Origin: an uncultured Eubacteriales bacterium
Lineage (GTDB): Bacteria; Bacillota; Clostridia; Christensenellales; CAG-917
Assembly: GCA_900551145.1 (NCBI GenBank)
Contig: URUQ01000015.1
Span: 1 to 15,556 of the forward strand
Length of the DNA stretch: 15,556 nucleotides
Direction: 5' to 3'
This document shows, in pieces, positions 1 to 6,949 of the stretch. Every line of letters begins with the position of its first letter. The first letter of the stretch is position 1. Under the pieces are notes generated by a model. It ran no database searches, was not told the origin of the DNA, and was given only the letters and a program-made list of their open reading frames with translations. Both the position numbers and the translations under genes were made by a program.

Positions 1-42
1 AGGAGTCCGTCTCGTGGGCTCGGAGATGTGTATAAGAGACAG
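1..42 (+). other. Illumina Nextera i7 adapter (sequencing artefact)
   Basis: Bases 9-42 match the complete Nextera read-2 transposase adapter, ending in the 19-base Tn5 mosaic end AGATGTGTATAAGAGACAG at 24-42. Bases 1-8 (AGGAGTCC) match the i7 index N705 in the orientation it has in the adapter oligonucleotide. The genome therefore begins at base 43. This is untrimmed library sequence, not a natural mobile element, although the mosaic end derives from Tn5. Confidence 0.98.
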
Positions 43-122
43 GTCTTTTGCTTATATAATTATTCGTGCTATTTAGTTTTTTAGATATTATCCATAATTG
101 CGGCCCATTGTCGATATTGCTT

Positions 123-2018
123 TTACTCTTCCGTATCGTTTTGAGACTCGTCGATAAGCATCGGCTTTCTCTTTTTTACGACTATCACGACTACGGTGAT
201 TATTGTAGCAAGCGCAATCGTAAGTCCCACGATAAGCATTGACAAATCAAGCGGACGAAGTATAAACGGCTTGACGGTGGCGGTGAATTTGTATTGGAAA
301 TCCACAATCGAATTGTCGCCGAAGCGCGCCGTGATATAATACGTGCCCGCTTTCTCGGGTGTGAAATCAAAGGTTGCGCCCGACGCCACGTACTCGCCGT
401 TGACGTACCACTTGGTCTCGGTATTCGGATCAAGATATTTTACGCCCGTAAGCGCAAAGGACGTCGTTTCGGTGGTGTAAAGCGTTGCGCTCGAGGGGGC
501 GATCGATACGTCATCACCCGCTCTGTCTGCAAGCGTGACGCGCACTTCCCCTACGTAATATTTGCCGTATTCTACGTGCACTTGTTGATAGGTTGCGAGA
601 TTGTAATAAGGCAAGTTTGCCTTGACGATATAATCTCCGCCGCCATTTGCGACAAAAGTTACGCTTTTGCCTTTGCCGAGAGAATACTCGTCAATAACGG
701 TGGTATCGTCCGCGTTTTTTATCTTTTGCGCAACCCACTCCACGCTATCCTCTATTGCGGGATCTACCGTGCCGAGAGGCGCAAGTTGCACGTACAACTC
801 TACGGGAGTTATTGCGTCCGCGCGCATATAAACCATATCGGTATAATCGCCCTCACCCAACGTGCCGTTGTGAACGAGCGTCATTTCGGTAGGAGTCGAA
901 TATCCGAGGTTTACCTCGTCGAGATTTGCGCTTGCGACCGTCAAGAGATTGAGCGCGGGGAAAGTGTATGCGGAACTCGTGGAAGTCGCGCTGACGCTCA
1001 CAGTTTTGGGATAATTCATTTTGCAAACGAGTCTTGCAATCTTTCTTGCATCGGCATCTCTTGCTTGTACTTTTAGGCGGAGTTTCAAAAGCGCGCTTGC
1101 GAAACTCATGCTTGCCGCCGAAAGACTCGTGCCCTTTGCGTCGCCGTACAAACTATCTTTTCTCACGCCGTCGTAGCCTTTTGAGGTATAGATATCTTGC
1201 CCCGGGGCGCAGATGTCCGTCGTATCGTGATAGAAAGACGAAGAGTAAAGATTGCCGTCGCTGCCTTGGTTGGCAACGGATATCACGTTTGGCAAAGAAG
1301 CGGGATAGAACGCTTGATTTCGGCTGTCGGCACTCGATTGTTTGTTGCCGGCCGCCGCCACGATTACGGACGTTTCGCTTGCCTTGGACACCGCCATTTC
1401 AAAGGCGTTGCGCAAGGACGCGCCGTTTTGAATATAATTCTTTTGCGGAAAACCGAGCGACATGTTTATAACGTCGGCTTTTGCGTTGCTTTGCGCCCAC
1501 TCCACCGCCTTTGTAAGGCTTGCAATGGTGAAGTTGTTGTCGCCCTTATCCGCTTTTATGGGGTAAATCTTGATATAATCTTCAAGACCGAACTCTTTTA
1601 TAAGCATTGCGATAACGCCCGCGATTTCGGAGCCGTGCTTGGTGGAATTGTCTGAGATATCCACGCTTCCGTCGGGGTTTACGCCACTCGTGTTGTATCC
1701 GAGCACTTCACCTTTCTCGTTTTTGGCAAGTACGCCGTCAAAAAGCTCGTGCGCGGTATCGATACCCGTATCTATCACAGCAATAACGATAGGCTTGTCT
1801 ATACGACTAAAATCCCAGGTATCAACGACGGCTTTTGCGCCTTGTACATCCAAAAATCCGTCCTTGTAATAGGACAAATTTGCCGTGTCTTTTCCACCCC
1901 AATTCGTCGCACTCGCAACGGACGAAGCGGGAATAAGCACGGCGCAAAGCACACTTGCCAACATGACAAGCACCGCTATTATCGCAATTATTCTCTTATT
2001 TGCAAGAGTAAGTTTCAT
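123..2018 (-). CDS. Membrane-anchored subtilisin-like (S8 family) serine protease
   Basis: Predicted secreted serine endopeptidase of 631 aa held at the outer face of the membrane; the substrate is unknown. Residues 1-37 form a signal peptide (basic start, hydrophobic core, ASA before a likely cut at 37). The S8 catalytic residues are visible: D83 in AVIDTGID, H128 in KHGSEIAG, oxyanion N225 in AAAGN and S298 in GTSLSAAS. The family motif is normally GTSMAxP; here the proline is replaced by Ala. After the protease domain, about residues 370-590 look beta-rich and Ig/PKD-like. A hydrophobic helix (about 593-614) followed by KKRK and a short acidic tail anchors the C-terminus. The topology resembles mycosins and other anchored subtilases. 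The start lies 6 bases after the gltX stop with a weak AAGGCG ribosome site, so the gene is probably the last in the radC-gltX unit. Family confidence is high; biological role is unknown. Confidence 0.9.
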   Translation of the reverse strand: MKLTLANKRIIAIIAVLVMLASVLCAVLIPASSVASATNWGGKDTANLSYYKDGFLDVQGAKAVVDTWDFSRIDKPIVIAVIDTGIDTAHELFDGVLAKNEKGEVLGYNTSGVNPDGSVDISDNSTKHGSEIAGVIAMLIKEFGLEDYIKIYPIKADKGDNNFTIASLTKAVEWAQSNAKADVINMSLGFPQKNYIQNGASLRNAFEMAVSKASETSVIVAAAGNKQSSADSRNQAFYPASLPNVISVANQGSDGNLYSSSFYHDTTDICAPGQDIYTSKGYDGVRKDSLYGDAKGTSLSAASMSFASALLKLRLKVQARDADARKIARLVCKMNYPKTVSVSATSTSSAYTFPALNLLTVASANLDEVNLGYSTPTEMTLVHNGTLGEGDYTDMVYMRADAITPVELYVQLAPLGTVDPAIEDSVEWVAQKIKNADDTTVIDEYSLGKGKSVTFVANGGGDYIVKANLPYYNLATYQQVHVEYGKYYVGEVRVTLADRAGDDVSIAPSSATLYTTETTSFALTGVKYLDPNTETKWYVNGEYVASGATFDFTPEKAGTYYITARFGDNSIVDFQYKFTATVKPFILRPLDLSMLIVGLTIALATIITVVVIVVKKRKPMLIDESQNDTEE

Positions 2019-2024
2019 TTTGTG

Positions 2025-3470
2025 TTACGCCTTTTCGAGCAAGTCGAGCGAGTACGCAAGACGGCGCATCGTCTCGTCTTTTTTGAGCACTACCGCCATT
2101 TCGATAGCACCGCCGGGGGTTACGGGCGCGCCTGTGAGCGCAACGCGCATAGAGAACATAACTTGTCCGCTCTTGACACCGACTTGTTCGGAATACGTCT
2201 TGATACGCTCTTTGATAGCGTCAGCGTTCCAATCTTCGAAGTCTTTGAGTGCGTCGATTGCGGTCTTGACCGCGACTTTTGCAACGTCCTTGTTGACTTT
2301 CATCTTTTGATGCTCGTAAAGTGCGAGGTCATACTCTCCGAATTGATTGAGGAAAGCAAGTTTTTCGGGAATTTCACTCAAAATATCCACTCTCGTTTGC
2401 ATAAGCGAAGCAAGTTCTTTCACGTCGTAATCTTTGCCGTCGATTGCCTTTTCAATCCAGCTCGTCGCGACCTTTTCAAACTCTTCGGGAGTCATTGCTT
2501 TAAGGTATTCTCCGTTGAGCCAACGCATCTTTGCCTCGTCGAAAATGGAACTGCTATGAGAGATGCCGTCCGTATCGAACTCCTCTATCATCTCTTGCAT
2601 AGTCATTTTCTCTTTGTTGTTCTTTGGACACCAGCCCAAAAGCGCAATGTAGTTTACGACCGCTTCGGGAAGGTATCCTTTTGCTATAAAATCCTCGAAG
2701 TTGGCATCGCCGAAACGCTTGGAAAGCTTGCGCGTAGCGTCTTTCATAATGGGCGGAAGGTGCATATACATAGGTCTTTCCCATCCGAACGCGTCGTAAA
2801 TGAGGTTATATTTGGGTGTGGAGCTCAAATATTCAGTGCCTCTGATGACGTGCGTGATGCCCATAAGGTGGTCGTCAACGACGTTTGCAAAATTGTAAGT
2901 GGGAAGTCCGTCGCTCTTGAGAAGAACGCCGTCTTCGATATCCGCACTGTCGACGCTTATCTCGCCAAAGACCATATCCGTGTAGCTGGACACTACGCCC
3001 TCGGGCACTTTTTGTCTTATGACATAGGGTTCGCCTGCCGCAAGACGTCTTTGCACTTCCTCTTTGGAAAGATTGCGACAATGCTTGTCGTAGGTGTGCA
3101 CGCCGTTGGCGTCTTTGAGGCTTTCAAGTCTCTCTTTGTCGCAGAAGCAATAGTACGCACCGCCGAGTTCGACGAGCTTTTCGGCGTACTCTTTGTATAT
3201 TCCCATACGCTCGGTTTGCACGTAAGGGCCGTATCCGCCGTCTTTGTCGGGACCTTCGTCGTAGGTGATACCCGCGGTCGCAAGCGTGCGATACACCATC
3301 TCTACCGCGCCTTCGACCTTTCTTTCTTGGTCGGTGTCCTCTATGCGCAAGATAAACTTACCGCCCCTCTTGCGTGCAAACAAAAACGCATACAATCCCG
3401 TGCGGAGATTGCCAATGTGCATAAATCCCGTCGGGGACGGTGCAAATCTCGTTCTAACCGTGTTACTCAT
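2025..3470 (-). CDS. gltX: Glutamyl-tRNA synthetase
   Basis: Class I aminoacyl-tRNA synthetase that charges tRNA-Glu in the cytoplasm. At 481 aa it is full length for a bacterial GluRS. The N-terminus has APSPTGFMHIGN (residues 10-21, the HIGH-type ATP site, here HIGN), followed by LRIEDTDQER at 41-50. A CFC pair at 108-110 with H130-C131 is placed like the zinc motif of many GluRSs. The KMSKS equivalent is KLSKR at 248-252. The C-terminal half is the helical anticodon-binding region. The start codon overlaps the last 8 bases of radC, and a GAAGG ribosome site lies about 11 bases upstream, so translation may be coupled to radC. Whether the enzyme also charges tRNA-Gln cannot be decided here, because gatCAB and glnS are not in the window. 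Confidence 0.97.
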   Translation of the reverse strand: MSNTVRTRFAPSPTGFMHIGNLRTGLYAFLFARKRGGKFILRIEDTDQERKVEGAVEMVYRTLATAGITYDEGPDKDGGYGPYVQTERMGIYKEYAEKLVELGGAYYCFCDKERLESLKDANGVHTYDKHCRNLSKEEVQRRLAAGEPYVIRQKVPEGVVSSYTDMVFGEISVDSADIEDGVLLKSDGLPTYNFANVVDDHLMGITHVIRGTEYLSSTPKYNLIYDAFGWERPMYMHLPPIMKDATRKLSKRFGDANFEDFIAKGYLPEAVVNYIALLGWCPKNNKEKMTMQEMIEEFDTDGISHSSSIFDEAKMRWLNGEYLKAMTPEEFEKVATSWIEKAIDGKDYDVKELASLMQTRVDILSEIPEKLAFLNQFGEYDLALYEHQKMKVNKDVAKVAVKTAIDALKDFEDWNADAIKERIKTYSEQVGVKSGQVMFSMRVALTGAPVTPGGAIEMAVVLKKDETMRRLAYSLDLLEKA

Positions 3471-4248
3471 AAAAATTTATACCTTCTTTCAAACAGTTCT
3501 TTACATTTCTGATTTTGTCGAGCATACCTTGCTCTTCAAACGAATAATAGTTTGCACCGCTAAACACATAGTGGTCAAGAAGCGCAATCCCCATTGCCGA
3601 GAGCGTCGTATATAGTTCTTGCGTTACGTCCACGTCCTTTTGAGACGGTGACGGATTTCCGCTGGGGTGATTGTGTGCGATAACCACATTGCACGCTTTG
3701 TTTTTGAGTGCGAAATCGACAATGACTCTCACGTTGAGTTCCACTGCGTCCGCACTGCCTTTTGCAAGGCATCTTGCGTCTATCAAGCCGTATCTAGCGT
3801 CAAGTGCGATTGCGTATAATTCCTCTTCGCGCAAGCCGTAAAACTTGTTGCCGAGAAACTTGCGTATCTCTCCCCTGCCTTTTAGCGTTTGCTTTTCGCC
3901 CTCACAATCCTGCATATATCTACGCAAAATCTCAGGCAAACACGCAATAAACAACGATGCGTTTTGCGTCATTCCCGCAACTTCGCTCAATCTCTTTTCG
4001 TCGGCGTTGAGAACGCCCGCCAATGAGCCGAATTTGTCAATAAGCGCATGCGCAATCTCGTTTGTGTCTTTTCTGGGCACGAACGCGTACAAAAGATATT
4101 CCAAAATCTCGTGTTCTTCCAAAGTTGCTACGCCACTTTTGCGTATGCGTGCACGCATACGTTCGCGGTGACCTTCATGTACTTGTTTAGCCATTTTTAG
4201 TTCGCAGGGCAATGCTTTTGCGTTGCTATCCTCTTTCGTCTTATTCAA
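3463..4248 (-). CDS. radC: RadC family JAB/MPN-domain protein
   Basis: Member of the RadC (UPF0758) family, 261 aa from the TTG start. The N-terminal part carries helix-hairpin-helix-like sequence beginning HEGHRERMRARI and containing EEHEILEYLLYAFVPRKDTN, typical of the clostridial version. The C-terminal JAB/MPN-like domain carries the family signature HNHPSGNPSPSQKD, a putative metal site. Despite the name, a DNA-repair role for the family is not established. The start is uncertain. TTG at 4246-4248 lies 4 bases after the stop of the upstream gene and suits translational coupling. ATG at 4192-4194 gives MAKQVHEGHRERM, closer to the usual family N-terminus, but it has no visible ribosome site. 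The 3' end overlaps gltX by 8 bases. Confidence 0.93.
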   Translation of the reverse strand: MNKTKEDSNAKALPCELKMAKQVHEGHRERMRARIRKSGVATLEEHEILEYLLYAFVPRKDTNEIAHALIDKFGSLAGVLNADEKRLSEVAGMTQNASLFIACLPEILRRYMQDCEGEKQTLKGRGEIRKFLGNKFYGLREEELYAIALDARYGLIDARCLAKGSADAVELNVRVIVDFALKNKACNVVIAHNHPSGNPSPSQKDVDVTQELYTTLSAMGIALLDHYVFSGANYYSFEEQGMLDKIRNVKNCLKEGINFYE

Positions 4249-4252
4249 ACGC

Positions 4253-4669
4253 TCACAGTTCCGGATATTCCTTAAAGACGGTCTCGTCCAACTTAACGAG
4301 GCGTATAAGCACGGTTAGAGCGTCGTTTTCGTCCTTAAAACCATAAGTTTTGCCGATAACCTTCCACGCTCCGTACGCGTGCAGAAAGTCGTACCAAAAA
4401 TAACACTCGTCTTGAAGTTGGAAAATTTCGAGAAAACTGAAAGACTCGTATTTGCTCCAATGTTTAAGCACGTCGATGAGCGCATTGACCTCTTCGTTGT
4501 CGTCGTAACGCGCGTGAATAAATTGAAGCATATACTTCTTGACCTCTTTGGAGAAGGTCATAACGCCTTGTTTGGCGTTTTCTATGTCCTTTATGATTGC
4601 GGCGATCTCGGGATCGTCGCTGTGCTTTTTGAGGACTTTCTGGCACGGAAATGCAAATGCGTTCGTCAT
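4253..4669 (-). CDS. Hypothetical protein, 138 aa, first gene of the radC-gltX unit
   Basis: I do not recognise this family. The 138-aa product has no signal peptide or membrane segment. It looks mostly helical, is rich in charged and aromatic residues, and contains SFSFLEIFQLQDECYFWYDF and AYGAWKVIGKTYGF in the middle and C-terminal part. It is likely a real gene: it fills the space between a good promoter and radC, ends 4 bases before the radC TTG start, and has normal codon use. It has no Shine-Dalgarno site, and its ATG lies only about 11 bases beyond the predicted -10 box, so it may be translated from a nearly leaderless transcript. A role linked to its neighbours cannot be deduced. Confidence 0.75.
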   Translation of the reverse strand: MTNAFAFPCQKVLKKHSDDPEIAAIIKDIENAKQGVMTFSKEVKKYMLQFIHARYDDNEEVNALIDVLKHWSKYESFSFLEIFQLQDECYFWYDFLHAYGAWKVIGKTYGFKDENDALTVLIRLVKLDETVFKEYPEL

Positions 4670-4679
4670 AATGCTTAAT

Positions 4680-4708
4680 ATTATAAACTAAAATAGTTTA
4701 TAAATCAA
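4680..4708 (-). promoter_or_regulatory. Sigma-A-type promoter of the 138-aa-radC-gltX-protease unit, with overlapping palindrome
   Basis: Read on the minus strand, TTGATT (4703-4708) is followed after 17 bases by a perfect TATAAT (4680-4685). A perfect inverted repeat, TTATAAACTA-AAA-TAGTTTATAA at 4681-4703, covers the whole spacer and the -10 box, so it could be an operator for an unknown repressor. Transcription would begin near 4673, leaving a leader of only a few bases before the ATG at 4669. Confidence 0.65.
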
Positions 4709-4748
4709 GGCGTATTGAACATTTACGATTATTTGCGCTATCCAAAAT

Positions 4749-5471
4749 TTAGAATTGAGAAACAAAACGGCATATTCCGTCCGCAATAACGCTTGCCATT
4801 CTATACTGATACTCGGGCAAAACCAAGTTCCTTTCGTCGGCGAAATTGCTCAAAAACCCGCATTCTACAATGACGGACGGATAAGGACTACATTCGAGAA
4901 TATACTTTTGTGCACATAGCGGAGCGTATTGTCGTCCGCCGTCCGCAAGATTGATTTTTGCGTTGAGAATCGATTGCAAAACGTTTGCAAGCCTTGCGCC
5001 GTCCTCGCTTTTCTTGTTGAAAAACACTTGCGCGCCTCGGCGCGTGGGTGCGGAATAAAAATTTTGATGTATGCTGACCACCGCAAACGGCTTTGCCTCA
5101 TTGATAATCTCTCCGCGCTTAAACATATCCGCACGCTTTTTGTTGTTATTTATCCCATCAAACTCGTGCATTGCGTCGTTGCGCCGAGTGTAGATAACGG
5201 TAAATCCGCGCGCTTTTAGAATTTCACCCAAGTAGAACGCTATTTTGAGGTTGACAACCTTCTCTTCCACGCCCGTTTTGACTCCCGTTACCCCCGAGTC
5301 TATCCCGCCGTGCCCTGCGTCTATCACTATTGTGGACTCGTGCGCTTTTTCGGTATTCACGGCGTTGATTATAAAGGGTGCGGAGGCGCAATACGACACC
5401 AAAAGCCCCGCCAAAAGGATTGCAATGATTTTTGAATATTCTTTTTTGTTTCGACTCTTTTCGACGCGCAT
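4749..5471 (-). CDS. cwlD: CwlD-like N-acetylmuramoyl-L-alanine amidase
   Basis: Amidase_3 zinc enzyme that cuts the bond between N-acetylmuramic acid and L-Ala in peptidoglycan. With this start it has 240 aa. Residues 14-37 form a signal anchor, so the domain acts outside the cell. Zinc and catalytic residues are visible: H54 in IDAGHGG, E70 in GVEEK, H135 in VSIHQN and E203 in IVECGFLSN. The central block (RGAQVFF, LANVLQSIL, YILECSPYPSVIVECGFLSN) resembles CwlD, which in endospore formers makes muramic-delta-lactam in the spore cortex; that specific role is inferred. A GTG at 5535-5537 would add 22 residues, but it lies inside a DnaA-box sequence and the added peptide is cysteine-rich and unlike a signal peptide. 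I therefore prefer the ATG at 5469-5471, which also lacks a clear ribosome site. A TATAAT at 5487-5492 (minus strand) may be its -10 box. Confidence 0.88.
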   Translation of the reverse strand: MRVEKSRNKKEYSKIIAILLAGLLVSYCASAPFIINAVNTEKAHESTIVIDAGHGGIDSGVTGVKTGVEEKVVNLKIAFYLGEILKARGFTVIYTRRNDAMHEFDGINNNKKRADMFKRGEIINEAKPFAVVSIHQNFYSAPTRRGAQVFFNKKSEDGARLANVLQSILNAKINLADGGRQYAPLCAQKYILECSPYPSVIVECGFLSNFADERNLVLPEYQYRMASVIADGICRFVSQF

Positions 5472-5756
5472 ATAGTTACAAAAGCAATTATATTCACAAT
5501 GGCATAAAAATACGTGCTTTTCCACAAAGTTATCCACATTTTGACTTCAAATTGTGGACAACTCGGTGGATAACCCCGTTTTCGATAAAATTTTCACCTC
5601 GTTAGAACACCGCTTTTTTAATGAGGTTTTTGCGGTATTCTGCGCACTCTTTTCGGCGCAATTCGACAATTTTCGCAAATCTATCACACCGCATTTTTCA
5701 TTCTCTCTCGTCATATCGCAAAAGATATTCGCATACACTTTTTCGAGGTGTAAATT
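5472..5756. other. Divergent intergenic region with DnaA-box cluster (candidate origin region)
   Basis: This 285-base gap separates genes transcribed away from it on both sides. It contains an AT-rich left part (5481-5515), the DnaA-box cluster at 5518-5573, and a right part (5574-5756) with no motif I can name apart from the ribosome site of the next gene, GAGGTG at 5745-5750. Short open frames on both strands cross it, but their starts read through the DnaA-like boxes and they look like chance. No dnaA or dnaN is present. Function as oriC is inferred. Confidence 0.5.
5518..5573. promoter_or_regulatory. Four DnaA-box-like sites in two facing pairs
   Basis: The plus strand carries TTTTCCACA (5518-5526) and the exact consensus TTATCCACA (5530-5538). 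The minus strand carries TTGTCCACA (5553-5561) and TTATCCACC (5565-5573), each one base from consensus. Spacings are 3, 14 and 3 bases, so the cluster is symmetric about 5545.5. A fifth, weaker site, ATATTCACA, lies at 5490-5498. This density is typical of bacterial origins and DnaA-regulated promoters. Confidence 0.7.
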
Positions 5757-6716
5757 ATGACTCAATTTTCTCAATTACAAAACAAACCCGTGCTTGAAAG
5801 AGAATCGTCCAATATTGTCGGACGCATAAAAAATGCATATTTTTCTCGAGGATGCAAACGTATTGTATATTTGGTTATGAATAATTGCAAAAACGGAGAA
5901 GAAACGCTTATCCCGTTTGACGACGTTTTGTCTTTTAAGGATGCAATCGTCGTGCAAAATTCAGTAAACTTCAAAAGCGCGCAAGATATAGACTTCACTG
6001 CCTTTACGACGGGACTTATGGATATGCCGATATATACGCAAGCAGGCATACTTAAAGGCAACGTGTGCGAAATCGAGTTTTTTCAAAGCGGAAAAGTGAG
6101 CAAAATATGCACGGAAACAGAGCAGTTTTCACCGACCTCAATACTATCGGCAGGAAATGCGATAATATTAAAAGGCGCGCCCAAAACTCCGAAGGCAAAA
6201 CCCGCCAAAATCCCTCGTCCGAGCATCGAAACGCTTGCCGTGATAGAAACCGACAATCTATCCGTACACAACGATACCGCAAAGGCGAATATGACACGGG
6301 ATATTTTCGTAGGCGCACAAAACGATAACTCCGACGGTACTGCAAACGATACGCAGGCAGATACTCAAATCGCAAAAACCGCAACGGAGGTCAAAACCGA
6401 CTATATTATGCAAAATGCGATTTTGCACACTGCTCCGCCCGCAGTTTTCGTGTCAGGCAATTCACCTCTCTTTACAAAGGACGCTTTTGACGCAATCGTC
6501 GGAGAGGAGAGCGAATACGAGGATACGCACACGCCTACGCGCGTTATATGCGATTATGAATTTCTTCTCGGCAGAGTGCTCGGACAAGACCTATACACGT
6601 ATACAAACGCCCCAATTGCCCAAAAAGGCGATATCGTCACGGACGAACTCGTAAGAAAAGCCCGCCTTGCCGGCAAACTTGTCGAACTCACCTTAAATAG
6701 CATAAAAATGGAGTGA
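5757..6716 (+). CDS. Protein with two PRC-barrel-like domains
   Basis: 319-aa cytoplasmic protein with no signal peptide or membrane helix. Residues about 8-70 (SSNIVGRIKNAYF, LIPFDDVLSFKDAIVV) and 82-140 (GLMDMPIYTQAGILKGNV, SPTSILSAGNAIIL) both read as PRC-barrel-like units. Such units occur in RimM and in many uncharacterised bacterial proteins, where they bind RNA or proteins. A low-complexity Pro/Lys then Asp/Thr-rich linker (about 141-260) leads to a C-terminal block, YEFLLGRVLGQDLYTYTNAP then AQKGDIVTDELVRKARLAGKLVELT. I have a general memory of similar C-terminal blocks in clostridial PRC-barrel proteins, but the function is unknown. The start is supported by GAGGTG 6 bases upstream. 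The gene stands alone, next to the DnaA-box cluster, and ends at the terminator at 6763-6798. Confidence 0.82.
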   Translation: MTQFSQLQNKPVLERESSNIVGRIKNAYFSRGCKRIVYLVMNNCKNGEETLIPFDDVLSFKDAIVVQNSVNFKSAQDIDFTAFTTGLMDMPIYTQAGILKGNVCEIEFFQSGKVSKICTETEQFSPTSILSAGNAIILKGAPKTPKAKPAKIPRPSIETLAVIETDNLSVHNDTAKANMTRDIFVGAQNDNSDGTANDTQADTQIAKTATEVKTDYIMQNAILHTAPPAVFVSGNSPLFTKDAFDAIVGEESEYEDTHTPTRVICDYEFLLGRVLGQDLYTYTNAPIAQKGDIVTDELVRKARLAGKLVELTLNSIKME

Positions 6717-6762
6717 ATATTTGGATATTTAATATAAATATTATATATAAAAATAAAAATAT

Positions 6763-6798
6763 AAGTTGATGTGATTGAAAAGCCACGTCAACTTTTTT
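6763..6798 (+). terminator. Rho-independent terminator of the PRC-barrel gene
   Basis: AAGTTGATGTG (6763-6773) pairs with CACGTCAACTT (6784-6794) over 11 bp with one G-U pair and a 10-base loop, and runs into TTTTTT at 6793-6798. An A-rich stretch just before the stem means it may also work on the minus strand for the convergent peptidase gene. Confidence 0.85.
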
Positions 6799-6873
6799 AT
6801 TGGAAATTTAGAAAATTGGTAGTGTTTAAAAATAGTTTGCGGAAAGTCGCACCAAATAAATGCATAATGCGAA

Positions 6874-6935
6874 AGCGCCACGATTTGGCAACCCTAACGT
6901 ACAAATGCGTACGTGAGTTGTCAAATCGTGGCGCT
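6874..6935. repeat. Large two-part inverted repeat in the convergent gap
   Basis: The 19-base arms 6874-6892 and 6917-6935 pair with one mismatch (G versus A). The 24-base loop holds a second perfect stem, ACGTAC (6897-6902) with GTACGT (6909-6914). There is no U-run on either strand, so it is not a standard terminator. It begins 14 bases beyond the stop of the M28 peptidase gene, placing it in that transcript's 3' untranslated region. It could be a REP/MITE-like repeat, an mRNA-stabilising hairpin or an atypical terminator. Confidence 0.7.
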
Positions 6936-6949
6936 GACAAAATTAGGCG

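Noticed and set aside
24..42. Tn5 mosaic end as evidence of a natural transposon
   Set aside because: It continues into the Nextera primer site and the N705 index, so it is library adapter.
1749..3512. 587-codon open frame on the plus strand
   Set aside because: It is antisense to gltX and the S8 protease gene; its product is rich in Cys/His/Phe with no recognisable domain, a shadow of biased codon use.
5547..5774. Short open frames on both strands in the cwlD/PRC-barrel gap
   Set aside because: Their N-termini read through the DnaA-box repeats (VDN-type peptides) and neither has a ribosome site or family likeness.
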